Assembly: GCA_014879945.1 (NCBI GenBank)
Contig: JACSRE010000199.1
Location: 1 to 64,000 of the forward strand
DNA from: Myxococcus sp.
GTDB lineage: Bacteria; Myxococcota; Myxococcia; Myxococcales; Myxococcaceae
Direction of reading: 5' to 3'
Length of the DNA: 64,000 nt
How positions within the stretch are numbered: the first letter of the stretch is position 1; every line of letters begins with the position of its first letter. Both the position numbers and the translations under genes were made by a program. The notes beneath the pieces were generated by a model. The model had not been told where the DNA came from, did not search any database, and saw only the letters and a program-made list of their open reading frames with translations. This document shows, one piece after another, positions 1-8,562 of this stretch.

Positions 1-19
1 AGATGTGTATAAGAGACAG
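1..19 (+). other. Tn5/Nextera mosaic-end adapter remnant
   Basis: The first 19 bases, AGATGTGTATAAGAGACAG, are exactly the Tn5 transposase mosaic end used in Nextera tagmentation libraries. They sit at the very edge of the window, directly joined to GC-rich coding sequence. This is untrimmed library adapter, not genome. Any reading frame or start codon placed inside it (the GTG at position 5) is artificial. Confidence 0.96.
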
Positions 20-601
20 CACTTCGACGAGGCGAAGTTCGACGCGCTCGTCGCGCACGCCGAGAACGGGGTGATGACGACCGACAGCTTCGCCAACGCC
101 ATCGCCGACAACTACCGGCGCGACCGGGCGGCGGGCGCGGGCTTCGTCGACTCTGCGGTGCGGGGCCTCAACTTCGCCCAGCTCGAGTTCGCGGGCCTGC
201 TGTCGGTCTTCGGCAAGAAGGACCCGGCCACCGGCAAGACGGGCATCAAGGTGGAGGACCTGCGCACCCTCTACGAGAAGGGCACCATTCCCCCCGGCAT
301 GCAGGGCGGCAAGTCGAGCGTCATCGAGGCCATGGCGCTGCAGGCCTCGCTCGCCATCAAGTCAGACGCCAACGTCGCCCGCGGCGCGATGGCCTCGGTC
401 TTCACCGCGACGGGCCTGTCGAGCGCCGGCGCGCGGCTGGCCGGGGGGGGGCCCGCCGAGTCGGAGCGCACCGCAGGCCAGCTCGCCTCGATGGGCGCAG
501 GCAAGGCGGCGTCGTGCCCGCACATGGCGGGCGCGAAGAAGATGCCGGCGCAGCCCGCCGACGTCGTCAACGCGCATACGCCGGCCGGCATGGGCCGCTG
601 A
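20..601 (+). CDS. Hypothetical protein, 5'-truncated at contig edge
   Basis: An open frame of about 193 codons continues from the adapter junction to a TGA at 601; the true start lies outside the contig. I do not recognise the family. The visible part is Ala/Gly-rich and mostly helical in character. It has a DPATGKTGIKVEDL segment around residue 70 that resembles a degenerate EF-hand-like loop, and a Cys-Pro-His-Met motif near the C-terminus. Strong G/C at third positions supports real coding. A link to heme peroxidase-like proteins crossed my mind but the visible part does not support it. Confidence 0.55.
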   Translation, partial: HFDEAKFDALVAHAENGVMTTDSFANAIADNYRRDRAAGAGFVDSAVRGLNFAQLEFAGLLSVFGKKDPATGKTGIKVEDLRTLYEKGTIPPGMQGGKSSVIEAMALQASLAIKSDANVARGAMASVFTATGLSSAGARLAGGGPAESERTAGQLASMGAGKAASCPHMAGAKKMPAQPADVVNAHTPAGMGR

Positions 602-757
602 GCCTTCCTGGTCAGCGCCGCCTGGAGCCCCCTGGGCCGACGTCGCGCCGACTCCGATTGGCAGGGACCGCACCCGGTCCGAGGCGAGCCACGGCCAGCG
701 CTCGCTCGAGGCCTGGGCGGTCGAGGTGGGGAGCCCCGGCGCCGCGCTCCCAAAGCT

Positions 758-1240
758 TCACAGCTCGTCGGAGCGGCTCAGCATCGAGGGGCGCTTGAGC
801 AGCCTGCGCTCGAGCGCCTCCATCTTCTTCGCCTCGGGCTTGCTGTGGTGATCGTACCCGAGCAGGTGCAGCAGCCCGTGCGCGAGGTAGAGGTCGAGCT
901 CCTCATCGAGGGTGGTGCCGAAGTCCTTCGCGGCGGCGCGGGCGGTGTCGATCGAGATGACGACGTCGCCCAGCACGCGGCGCCCCGGGCCCGGCATCTC
1001 ACCGCCGGGGAACGAGAGCACGTCGGTGGGCTTGTTCTTCTTTCGCCAGAGCGCGTTGAGCTGCTTCATCTCGTCGTCGCGCACCAGGCTCAGCGACAGC
1101 TCGACCCCCGAGAGCTTCAGCGCCTTGAAGAAGCGCCCGGCCAGCTTCACCAGGCGGTCGCCTTGCGCGTCTGCGCCCCGGCCTCCACGCGACGAGTCGA
1201 GCCACACCTTGTTCGCCACGATCTTCGTTCGAGCCGGCAC
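758..1240 (-). CDS. ybeY: Endoribonuclease YbeY (rRNA maturation)
   Basis: YbeY is a single-strand-specific, zinc-dependent endoribonuclease that acts in 16S rRNA 3'-end processing and late 70S ribosome quality control. The 160-residue protein has the family length and its hallmark: HGLLHLLGYDH at residues 121-131, with His121, His125 and His131 as metal ligands. The conserved TDVLSFP stretch lies at 72-78. The start is GTG, ten bases after the end of the upstream lipoprotein gene. It is the last gene of a leftward run that includes the PgpH-like phosphodiesterase, a ybeY neighbourhood seen in many bacteria. Confidence 0.95.
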   Translation of the reverse strand: MPARTKIVANKVWLDSSRGGRGADAQGDRLVKLAGRFFKALKLSGVELSLSLVRDDEMKQLNALWRKKNKPTDVLSFPGGEMPGPGRRVLGDVVISIDTARAAAKDFGTTLDEELDLYLAHGLLHLLGYDHHSKPEAKKMEALERRLLKRPSMLSRSDEL

Positions 1241-1250
1241 GGGGAGCCTT

Positions 1251-1813
1251 CTACTTCGTCACGACGATGCTGACCCGCACGTTGTTTGGGGCGGGGCTGC
1301 CCAGGGTGGGCCGCAGCTGGCGTCGAGCTGCAGGGTGAAGCGCAGCTGCGCGCCCCCGCCCGCCGTCGCCAGCCGGCCCGTCACCTCGTTCACCCGGAAG
1401 CTGAAGGCCGCGGGCTCGACCATCATCGCCTTCGACGCCACGAAGCTGTTGCCGGTGGGCCCGTCGTCGACCAGCAGCTCGCTGGCCAGCACCTCGTCCA
1501 TCCACGGGTAGCTCTTGCCGGCCTCGGGCTCGAGCGGCACCTTCACCGAGAAGTTCACCTCGGGGTTCCGGTCGCGGGTGTTGGCGGTGACGGTGAGGGT
1601 GGTGTTGTTGGGCGCGCCCCTGGCGAAGACGGCCGAGGCCACGCACTCGAAGGTGCCGGTCACCGCGCCCACCACCGACGCCCGGCACGACAGGTGCTGC
1701 CCGAGGGAGCCCGCGTCGACGGCGGGCGTCATCACCGTCGAGCCGCCGTCGGGCGTCGGCACCGAAGGCCCGCACGCGGCGCCCAGCAGCAGCGCCGCCA
1801 GCGCCGGCCTCAC
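1251..1813 (-). pseudogene. Secreted lipoprotein gene with an apparent frameshift near its 3' end
   Basis: GTG at 1813 overlaps the stop of the PgpH-like gene (GTGA). The N-terminus is a signal peptide ending LLLGAACG, a lipobox with Cys about residue 15, so the product should be an envelope lipoprotein of unknown function. The starting frame ends at 1259 with an A-rich-wobble, Cys-containing tail. The neighbouring frame continues to a TAG at 1251 with nearly all codons ending in G/C and a plausible beta-strand tail (NNVRVSIVVTK). One missing base near 1310-1313 (GCCAG for GCCCAG) would join the two. It could be an assembly error or a real mutation. The gene lies between pgpH-like and ybeY in a tightly packed run. 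Confidence 0.6.
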
Positions 1814-4236
1814 GCTCCGGCCTTCTTGGGGCCCTGCCCCTCGTCGTTCTTCACCACCACCAGGCCCGGGCCGTGCGCGCGGAGGGCGCCTGGCGGGTAC
1901 TCGGGGCGCGCGTGGTAGATGCCGTCGAGCGTGCGCACCATCGACTCGGCGACCGCGGCGAGGTCCTTCAGCGTCAGGTCGCACTCGTCGAGCTGCCCCT
2001 CGCTCGAGATGAGGTTGATCATCTTCTGCACCTGGGCGCGCAGCTTCTCGCTGGTGGGCTCGACGATGCTGCGGCACGAGGCCTCGACGGCGTCGGCGAT
2101 CATGCAGAGCGCCGCCTCCTGGAACTGCGGGCGCGGGCCGGGGTAGCGGTAGATCGACTCGTCGATGGGCGGCGGGTCGTCGAGGCCCTCCTGCTCCCGC
2201 TGCGCGCGGTGGAAGAAGTAGCCCACCACCCGGGTGCCATGGTGCTGGGGAATCGCGTCGGCCACCCGGCGCGGCAGCTTGTACTGGCGCGCCATCTCGA
2301 GGCCCTCGGTGACGTGGCGCTTGATGATGACGGCGCTCATCTGCGGGGCCAGGCCGTCGTGCGCGTTCGAGCCCTTCTGGTTCTCGCCGAAGAAGGCCGG
2401 GTTCCGGCCCTTGCCGATGTCGTGGTAGTAGGCGCAGCTGCGCGCGAGCAGCGGGTTGGCGCCGATCGCCTCGGCGGCCGCCTCGACCAGCGAGCCCATG
2501 ATGATGCTGTGGTGGTAGGTGCCGGGCGCCTGGAGCACCAGCTCCTTGAGCGCCGGGTGGTTCAGGTTCGCCAGCTCGAGCAGCTTCAGGTCCGACGCGT
2601 AGCCGAAGGCGACCTCGGCGATGGGGGTCAGCGTCAGCACCAGCATCGGCGCCGCGACGGCGGCCGAGGCCGCGGCCAGCAGCGCGCCCCACGCCGTCTC
2701 GGCGCCGACGCCGCGCCCCGAGGCCATGCCCATGAACAGCACCATCGCGATGCCGGTGACGCCGGCGATGGCCCCCGCGCGGAACAGCCCTGCGCGATCT
2801 CGCACCCGCGACATGCGGTCGGCCGCCACCAGCGAGGTGACGAGCGTGAAGAGGAAGGCGGCCAGCGAGTTGCCCAGCATGATGCCGGCCAGCGCCGAGA
2901 AGCAGAGCGCGAAGTACAGCGACGCCTCTTCCGACAGCACGAAGCGCACCAGCATCGCCCCCGCCGCCACCGGGAAGGCCAGGTGCAGCGCCTCGAGCGG
3001 CAGCGCGGGGTAGCGGTCGTGCAGCGCGTCGCTCACCGCCAGCCAGAACTGGAGCAGCCCCAGCATGGCGATGGCCGTCAGGCCCATGAAGAGCGCGTCG
3101 CGTTTGCTGGGCCTGAAGCGGCGCAGGGCCGTCTGAAACGCCAGCCAGGCGCCGGCCAGCACCAGCGCCACCATGCCCGCGCCGCCGATCTGCAGCTGCA
3201 GGCGATCGAAGTCGCTCATCTGCTCGCGCAGCCCCTTGAGCAGCAGCAGGTGCGTCTCGGTCACCAGCTCGCCGTCGGCGATGACGCGCTGGCCCTTCTT
3301 CACCTGGAGCAGCACCGGCTTCACCGCGGCGGCGGCGGCCTCGCGGCGGGCCTCGGTCTCGGCGGCGTTGATCGACAGGTTCGAGCGCACCTGGCGCTTG
3401 GCCAACCGCAGCACCGCGCGGCGCAGCAGCGGCGGGGCCTCGGGCAGCAGGTTGCCGGGCACCGACGCGAAGCGGTCGAGCTCGGCCGACACCTCGCGCA
3501 CGTCAGAGACCTGCGGCGAGCTCATCGCCAGCTGGCTCTCGCTGCGGCCCCCCAGCATGCGCACGGTGATGCCGTTGGCGTCGACGCGAGAGAGCTCGTC
3601 GCGCGAGGGCACCACCTTGCCGCGCGAGGCGAGCTCGAGCAGCGCCAGCGTGGCCTGCTCCACCTCGGGGCTGAAGCGGGCCTGCGCCAGCACCAGGAAG
3701 TCGGCGTCGTCGGCCAGCGGGGCCAGCTCCTCGAAGCGACGGCGCGCCTCGACCAGCGCCGCGGTCAGCTCGGCCTCGACCTGCTCGCGGGTGGGCTCGG
3801 GCGCCGGGGCGGGCGCGCCGGCCTTCGGCCGAACGGGCGCAGGCGCGCCGACCGGGGTGGTCGCCGCCACCGGGTGCGCGGCGCGGAACTCGGCGACCAG
3901 CTCCTGCATCGCCTCGAAGCCCGCGCGCACGTCGCGCTTGGTGCGGGTCTCGATGGTGGGATCGTAGTCGAACACCGGCAGCACCCGCTGGCGGGCCTCG
4001 AGGCGCCGCTGGTTGGTGCGCTGCTCGTCTGACACCTCGAAGTCGCGCGAGGCCTTGAACCCGGCGGGCGACGACGCGCGAAACGGCCGGCCGAGGTCTT
4101 CGACGCCCAGCTCGGGCACCTGCTGGGTGGACAGCCCCGACGACAGGAAGAAGCCCGACGACAGCGACACCAGCGCCAGCACGCCGATGAGCGCCACCGA
4201 GTGCCGAATTCCACCCAACGCCTGTCCTGGACTCAT
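1810..4236 (-). CDS. 7TM-HD family cyclic-di-nucleotide phosphodiesterase (PgpH-like)
   Basis: The 808-residue membrane protein has the 7TMR-HD architecture. There is one N-terminal membrane segment (about 14-32), a large extracytoplasmic region with an Ala/Pro-rich stretch near 135-165, a block of hydrophobic segments (about 350-540), and a C-terminal cytoplasmic HD domain. HD motifs visible are TYHHSI, then YYHDIGKG near residue 605, NAHDG, and QHHGT. The relatives PgpH of Listeria and other Firmicutes hydrolyse c-di-AMP; that substrate here is an inference. Start is ATG at 4236. The neighbours are a ThiS-like gene upstream and a lipoprotein gene then ybeY downstream. Confidence 0.88.
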   Translation of the reverse strand: MSPGQALGGIRHSVALIGVLALVSLSSGFFLSSGLSTQQVPELGVEDLGRPFRASSPAGFKASRDFEVSDEQRTNQRRLEARQRVLPVFDYDPTIETRTKRDVRAGFEAMQELVAEFRAAHPVAATTPVGAPAPVRPKAGAPAPAPEPTREQVEAELTAALVEARRRFEELAPLADDADFLVLAQARFSPEVEQATLALLELASRGKVVPSRDELSRVDANGITVRMLGGRSESQLAMSSPQVSDVREVSAELDRFASVPGNLLPEAPPLLRRAVLRLAKRQVRSNLSINAAETEARREAAAAAVKPVLLQVKKGQRVIADGELVTETHLLLLKGLREQMSDFDRLQLQIGGAGMVALVLAGAWLAFQTALRRFRPSKRDALFMGLTAIAMLGLLQFWLAVSDALHDRYPALPLEALHLAFPVAAGAMLVRFVLSEEASLYFALCFSALAGIMLGNSLAAFLFTLVTSLVAADRMSRVRDRAGLFRAGAIAGVTGIAMVLFMGMASGRGVGAETAWGALLAAASAAVAAPMLVLTLTPIAEVAFGYASDLKLLELANLNHPALKELVLQAPGTYHHSIIMGSLVEAAAEAIGANPLLARSCAYYHDIGKGRNPAFFGENQKGSNAHDGLAPQMSAVIIKRHVTEGLEMARQYKLPRRVADAIPQHHGTRVVGYFFHRAQREQEGLDDPPPIDESIYRYPGPRPQFQEAALCMIADAVEASCRSIVEPTSEKLRAQVQKMINLISSEGQLDECDLTLKDLAAVAESMVRTLDGIYHARPEYPPGALRAHGPGLVVVKNDEGQGPKKAGA

Positions 4237-4246
4237 CGTGACCTCC

Positions 4247-4492
4247 TCAGCTCCGGGCAGCCGGCGGCGACGCGGTGAACAGAAACAGCTTTCGGCCCGC
4301 CTGCGCCACCGCGAAGTGCTGCTTCTGCGGCCGCCGCTCGTTGGCGACGAAGGCCTTGAGGCCCGGGTAGAGCGCCATCAAGGTGTGCAGCACGTCGGCG
4401 ATGTCACTGGTCGGCGGCACCCCCAGCTCGATCTTCGCCCGCCCTTCACAGGCCGACTGGAGCGAGCGGGGGATGATGACCGTGACGTTCAT
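4247..4492 (-). CDS. ThiS/MoaD-like small beta-grasp protein
   Basis: This 81-residue protein begins with a beta strand (MNVTVIIPRSL) and has a central DIADVLHTLMALYPGLKAFV helix, the usual layout of ThiS/MoaD sulfur-carrier proteins. It lacks the C-terminal Gly-Gly needed for adenylation and thiocarboxylation and ends in Ala-Arg-Ser, so it may not be a functional sulfur carrier. Its ATG overlaps the stop of the upstream SPFH gene (ATGA), showing translational coupling. Family assignment rests on length and pattern only. Confidence 0.55.
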   Translation of the reverse strand: MNVTVIIPRSLQSACEGRAKIELGVPPTSDIADVLHTLMALYPGLKAFVANERRPQKQHFAVAQAGRKLFLFTASPPAARS

Positions 4493-5436
4493 TCCTCCTG
4501 GAGCCTACGCCGAACCGCCGGCGCAGCCGTCACCGTCTTCACCTCGTGCACGTTCGCCGCCAAGAGCGGGGTCAGCAGCGCGCTCTTCTCGCCGGTGGGC
4601 AGCAGCGTCACCTGCGCGCCCGACTCGAGGAGCTTCTGGGTCTCGAGCAGCTCGAACATCGACTCCATCACCTCGGCGTCGGCGGCGATGCGGGTGAGGG
4701 CCTGGCCGACGATGAGCGGGCGCTGCGCGGCGGCGCGGGCGAACTCGGTGGCCGCCTGCCGGTCGGCGGTGGACTTGATGATGTTCACCTGGTTCGCGCC
4801 GTCCTGCTTGATGGCGCTGGTGACCTGCCGCAGCCGGTTGACGACCTTCTCTTCGATCTGCCGAATCATCGCGAGGTCGCGGAAGTGCACCTTGCGGATG
4901 TAGACGCTGCCGAGCTGGTAGCCCCACTCCTCGGCGCGCGGCTGCACCTCTTTGCGCACCGCCACGCTCATCACGTGCCGGGTCTCGAGCATCGAGTCGA
5001 GCTTCATGTTCGAGAGCGTGCGCACCGCCGAGTTGGCGACGTTCGCCTCGAGCGAGCCGCGGGGGTCGGCGTTCTTGAAGAGGAACGACGCCGGGTCCTT
5101 GACGGCCATCTCGTACCAGATGCCGATGCCCATCGGCGCGCCCTCCTCCGAGTTGACGGCCTGGCTGCGCAGGTACTGTTGGTCGAGCCGCAGATCGACC
5201 GTGTACACCTTGCCGAAGATGGGGATCAGCACGGCCTTGACGCCCAGCTTCGCCCACAAGAAGTGCAGGCCGGGCTCGTCGATGGTGCCGATCACCTCGC
5301 CGAAGAGCGTGAAGACCTTGGCGCGCCGCTCATCGATCGCGACGTAGGCCCCGAAGGCCCGGGCGAGCGCGAAGGCGATGGGCACGCCGATGAGACAGCC
5401 GAAGAACGCCAGGAACGCAGAGAGGAGGAAGTTCAC
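4489..5436 (-). CDS. SPFH/Band-7 domain membrane protein (second of pair)
   Basis: A 315-residue protein with an N-terminal membrane helix (about 3-25) followed by a Band-7 type domain (GTIDEPGLHFLW, then a VYTVDLRLDQQ strand) and a helical region from about 150. SPFH proteins oligomerise on membranes and organise microdomains or protease complexes. The GTG start at 5436 overlaps the stop of the first SPFH gene, so the two are translationally coupled and probably form hetero-oligomers like HflK/HflC. It lacks the HflC sequence signature, so I do not use that name. The ThiS-like gene follows with an ATGA overlap. Confidence 0.8.
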   Translation of the reverse strand: MNFLLSAFLAFFGCLIGVPIAFALARAFGAYVAIDERRAKVFTLFGEVIGTIDEPGLHFLWAKLGVKAVLIPIFGKVYTVDLRLDQQYLRSQAVNSEEGAPMGIGIWYEMAVKDPASFLFKNADPRGSLEANVANSAVRTLSNMKLDSMLETRHVMSVAVRKEVQPRAEEWGYQLGSVYIRKVHFRDLAMIRQIEEKVVNRLRQVTSAIKQDGANQVNIIKSTADRQAATEFARAAAQRPLIVGQALTRIAADAEVMESMFELLETQKLLESGAQVTLLPTGEKSALLTPLLAANVHEVKTVTAAPAVRRRLQEE

Positions 5437-6458
5437 TTGTTCACCTCCATGAAGGCCGCGCGGGCCTTGGTGAAGAGCTGGAGCTTGACGTTGCGGACGT
5501 AGGCCTTGAGCAGCCCGGGGCCCGAGCCGTTGCGCTTGAGCTCCGAGAGCTGGTTGGCGAGCTGGAGCAGCGGCTCGACCTCGGCCTGGGCGTTGAGCGT
5601 CTCGATCTCGACGGCGCGGCGCGACTGCACGATCTTCTGATCGGCGCCGGCGCGCGCGAGGCTGACCTCGGAGCCCACGTGGTTGTGGGCGGTGTTGATG
5701 GCGGCCAGCGCGCTGTCCACCTCGGGCGGCGGGTCGATGCCGGTGATGAGCGAGGCGTCGAGCACGATGCCGTAGCGGGCCGACGACGAGAGGCACTCCC
5801 GGTCCATGCGCTCGTTGAGGTCGCGCAGGTTCTTTCGCAGGTCGTTGATCGAGATGCCCTCGGCGCCCTTGAGGTCGATGTTGATGGCCGCGTTCTCGCC
5901 GGCGGGCAGGGCCTTGAGCTCCTGGGTCGGCGCCTCGAACGAGGCGATCTTCTGCCGGAGGATGGAGATGAAGTAGCCCAGCACGTGCACCAGCGGGCGC
6001 TTCACCCCGAAGAGGTACGCGTAGAGGTTCTGCTCGGCCACGCGCCAGCGCAGCTGCCCCACCAGGCCGATGTTGAGCTGGTCCTTGGTGACGGCCTCGA
6101 GCATCGAGCCGCCGCGGTTGGCGTTGGGGTCTTCGGGGTCGAAGGCGAGGTTGGCCGTCTCGGTGGCGACCTTCACCTTGTGCACCTTCTCCCACGGCCA
6201 CTTGAAGTACGGGCCGCCGGGAGGGATCACCCGGACCTGCGGGTAGCGGTAGCGCTCGCGCTCGTCGGGCCGCAGGTGCTCGGCCATGGGGTTGTCGAGC
6301 GTGGTGGTCTGCAGGCGCTGCGCGCGCCCGAACGAGGTCTTCACCGCGCGCTCGTCCTGGTTCACCGTGAAGAACCCGAAGATCACGTAGCGCAAGGTGA
6401 ACCACCCCAGCGCTCCGAACATCAGGCCTGCCAACGAGATCGAGATTTCGTCATCCAT
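5433..6458 (-). CDS. SPFH/Band-7 domain membrane protein (first of pair)
   Basis: A 341-residue protein starting at the ATG of MDDEISISLAG, which has a strong Shine-Dalgarno (GGGAGGA) seven bases upstream; the longer frame to 6485 is therefore not used. One membrane helix (about 9-30) is followed by a Band-7 region (TVNQDERAVKTSFGRAQ and PPGGPYFKWPWEKVHKVKV), typical of the HflK/stomatin class. A long helical segment follows, including the Ala/Glu-rich NAQAEVEPLLQLANQLSELK. It leads a three-gene coupled unit with the second SPFH protein and the ThiS-like protein. The role is likely membrane scaffold; client unknown. Confidence 0.82.
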   Translation of the reverse strand: MDDEISISLAGLMFGALGWFTLRYVIFGFFTVNQDERAVKTSFGRAQRLQTTTLDNPMAEHLRPDERERYRYPQVRVIPPGGPYFKWPWEKVHKVKVATETANLAFDPEDPNANRGGSMLEAVTKDQLNIGLVGQLRWRVAEQNLYAYLFGVKRPLVHVLGYFISILRQKIASFEAPTQELKALPAGENAAINIDLKGAEGISINDLRKNLRDLNERMDRECLSSSARYGIVLDASLITGIDPPPEVDSALAAINTAHNHVGSEVSLARAGADQKIVQSRRAVEIETLNAQAEVEPLLQLANQLSELKRNGSGPGLLKAYVRNVKLQLFTKARAAFMEVNK

Positions 6459-6555
6459 GTGTGTTCCTCCCCGACGGGGGACCATACGCGAGGGTTCGCC
6501 CGCAGGTATGAACAGTCGGCGGCCCGCGCACCTCGCGCGCCTGCCCGTCTGGAGC

Positions 6556-7317
6556 TCAGCCCCTGAAGGTGGCGATCACCGGGGCGTGGTCGCTGGGCAG
6601 CTTGCCCTCGCGCGCCTGGCGATCGACCTCGATGGACACGCAGCGCTCGACCAGGTCGGGCGTCACCAGCACGTGGTCGATGCGCAGGCCCTTGTTCTTC
6701 GGGAAGCCCCCCTCGCGGTAGTCCCACCAGGTGAAGTGCTGCTCGCCGGGGTGCCGGTGGCGGAGCAGATCGACCAGGCCGTGCGCGTCGATGAGGGCCT
6801 GGAGCGCCGCGCGCTCCTTCGGGGAGAACAGCGTCTGGCCGGTGAAGCGCGGCACGTCGTAGACATCGAGCTCGTCGGGCGCGACGTTGAAGTCACCGCA
6901 CACCACCGTGGGCGTGCCCCTGGCGAACGAGAGCCACCGGGTGAGGTTGGCGTACCACTGCAGCTTGTACTGGTACGCCTCGGCGCCGATGGACTGGCCG
7001 TTGGGCGCGTAGAGGCCCACCACGCGAACGCCGCCGGCCAGCGCCGAGATGACGCGGGCCTGCTCGTCGTCGTCGCCCAGGTTGCGGCGCACGTCGGTGA
7101 CGGGCTGCTTCGAGAGCAGGGCGACGCCGTTGTACGACTTCTGGCCGAAGAGCTGCGCGTGGTACCCGGCGGCGCGCACCTCGAGCGAGGGGAACTGCTC
7201 ATCGGTGCACTTGGTCTCTTGCAGGCACACCACGTCGGGCGCGCGCGTCTGGAGCCACTCGACGAGCCGATCGACGCGGGCGCGAACGCTGTTGATGTTC
7301 CAGGTGGCGAGCTTCAC
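6556..7317 (-). CDS. xth: Exodeoxyribonuclease III / AP endonuclease
   Basis: The 253-residue protein is a typical XthA/ExoA enzyme of base-excision repair: it cleaves DNA 5' to abasic sites and removes 3' blocking groups. Visible motifs: WNINSVRAR at the start (Asn7), LQETK with the metal-binding Glu34, LYAPNG, the CGDFNVAP loop, LRIDHVLV, and the C-terminal SDHAPV catalytic His motif. Length is normal for the family. It stands alone, with the SPFH operon downstream on the same strand. Confidence 0.95.
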   Translation of the reverse strand: MKLATWNINSVRARVDRLVEWLQTRAPDVVCLQETKCTDEQFPSLEVRAAGYHAQLFGQKSYNGVALLSKQPVTDVRRNLGDDDEQARVISALAGGVRVVGLYAPNGQSIGAEAYQYKLQWYANLTRWLSFARGTPTVVCGDFNVAPDELDVYDVPRFTGQTLFSPKERAALQALIDAHGLVDLLRHRHPGEQHFTWWDYREGGFPKNKGLRIDHVLVTPDLVERCVSIEVDRQAREGKLPSDHAPVIATFRG

Positions 7318-7388
7318 GGGGCCGGGGCTTACCGCCGCCGCGCAGCTCAGTCACCCGGCGCCGACTGGCCCATCTCGAGAAAGCACCG

Positions 7389-8513
7389 TCAGCCGGTCTT
7401 GCGTTTGCTCTTGTCGTTGAACGCCGTGCCCACGTGCGAGAGCTCGTCTTTGAGCCGGGTGTCGAGCGAGCGCAGCACGTAGGCGTTCACGCCGAGGGCC
7501 GCGCAGCTCTGGTTCACCTCGTCGCGAATGGCCTCGAAGCGCCAGGGGTGCCGGCGGAACTGCACCAGCGCGCTCACCAGCCGCACGATGTGCACGTCGA
7601 CGTACTCGCCGTCGGCGGGCAGCTCGAGGTCGTGGTGGCGCATGGCCACCAGCGTGGGGAAGCGCGGCAGGCTCCAGGCGACGTGCACCTCGCCGCCGAT
7701 CTCGACGTGCACCCGCTCGATGACGCGGTCGATGTGGTGCAGGTCGTCTTCGTCGAGGTCTTCGCCACCCACCGCGATCGCCGCGATGGAGCGCAGCGCC
7801 ACCGGCCGCCCGAGATCGTGGAGCATGCCCGCCACGAAGACGTGATCGGAGCGCCCCTTGCGCAGCTGCATCGACAGCCACGCCGAGCCGCGCGCCGAGG
7901 TGACGGAGTCGGTGAAGAGGTCGCTCCAGGTGTTGACGAAGTGCGAGAACTCGCTGCGCACCTGGGGCTGAAAGAGCGAGCGCGCCGCCACCATGCCCGC
8001 CACCCGCCCCACCTCGGCCAGGCCCAGCCGCGTCACCGCGTCTCGGAGCGTCTGGATCTCCTGGGCGCCGACGTAGGCCGGGCTGTTGGCCACCTTGAGC
8101 ACGCCGGCGGCCAGCGCGGGGTCTTGCGACACCAGGCGCGAGAGCTCGGCCAGCGACAGGTTCGGCTCGGCGATGGCGTTGAGCACCTGCAGCGACACCG
8201 CGGGCAGCGACGACGGGGCCGGCCGGTTCTTGCGAAAGTGCTCGACCACCCGGGTCGCGAGCGCCTCATCACGCTCCAGATCGGCCTGAGTCAGCACGAA
8301 CCGATCGGGTGCCTCCAGACCCAGCCACGAGAGGAGCTGGTCAAAAGGCGTGCCCTCGTCGCGGCCGCCGGGCAACACGGTGAGCGGGGGCCGGGGGGTC
8401 GCAACCGCCTGAGACTGGGTCGGCTTGGCAGGTACGACGGGCGCCGACACGCGCGGCCTGGGCGGCGGCTGCGCGCCAAAGAACCGCCGTACACCCTCCC
8501 ACCAGGAGCCCAT
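7389..8513 (-). CDS. HDOD domain protein
   Basis: A 374-residue cytoplasmic protein; I take the ATG at 8513 (MGSWWEGVRRFFG), because sequence upstream lies in the promoter region shared with the divergent hydrolase. Residues 1-60 are a Pro-rich linker. The rest is an HDOD domain: LPAVSLQVLNAI, the DPALAAGVLKVANSPAY stretch, and a retained HD-like motif MLHDLGRPVAL. HDOD proteins are mostly non-catalytic signalling proteins often tied to chemotaxis, motility or c-di-GMP control. No partner gene is adjacent. Confidence 0.88.
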   Translation of the reverse strand: MGSWWEGVRRFFGAQPPPRPRVSAPVVPAKPTQSQAVATPRPPLTVLPGGRDEGTPFDQLLSWLGLEAPDRFVLTQADLERDEALATRVVEHFRKNRPAPSSLPAVSLQVLNAIAEPNLSLAELSRLVSQDPALAAGVLKVANSPAYVGAQEIQTLRDAVTRLGLAEVGRVAGMVAARSLFQPQVRSEFSHFVNTWSDLFTDSVTSARGSAWLSMQLRKGRSDHVFVAGMLHDLGRPVALRSIAAIAVGGEDLDEDDLHHIDRVIERVHVEIGGEVHVAWSLPRFPTLVAMRHHDLELPADGEYVDVHIVRLVSALVQFRRHPWRFEAIRDEVNQSCAALGVNAYVLRSLDTRLKDELSHVGTAFNDKSKRKTG

Positions 8514-8562
8514 GCCCAGAGGCACTGCACCTTCATTGCCAACGCGCGTGCTACGGCGAGGC

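Noticed and set aside
1873-4032. 719-codon plus-strand open frame opposite the PgpH-like gene
   Set aside because: Antisense shadow with Arg/His/Gln-rich low-complexity translation; the minus-strand protein has clear HD motifs and membrane segments.
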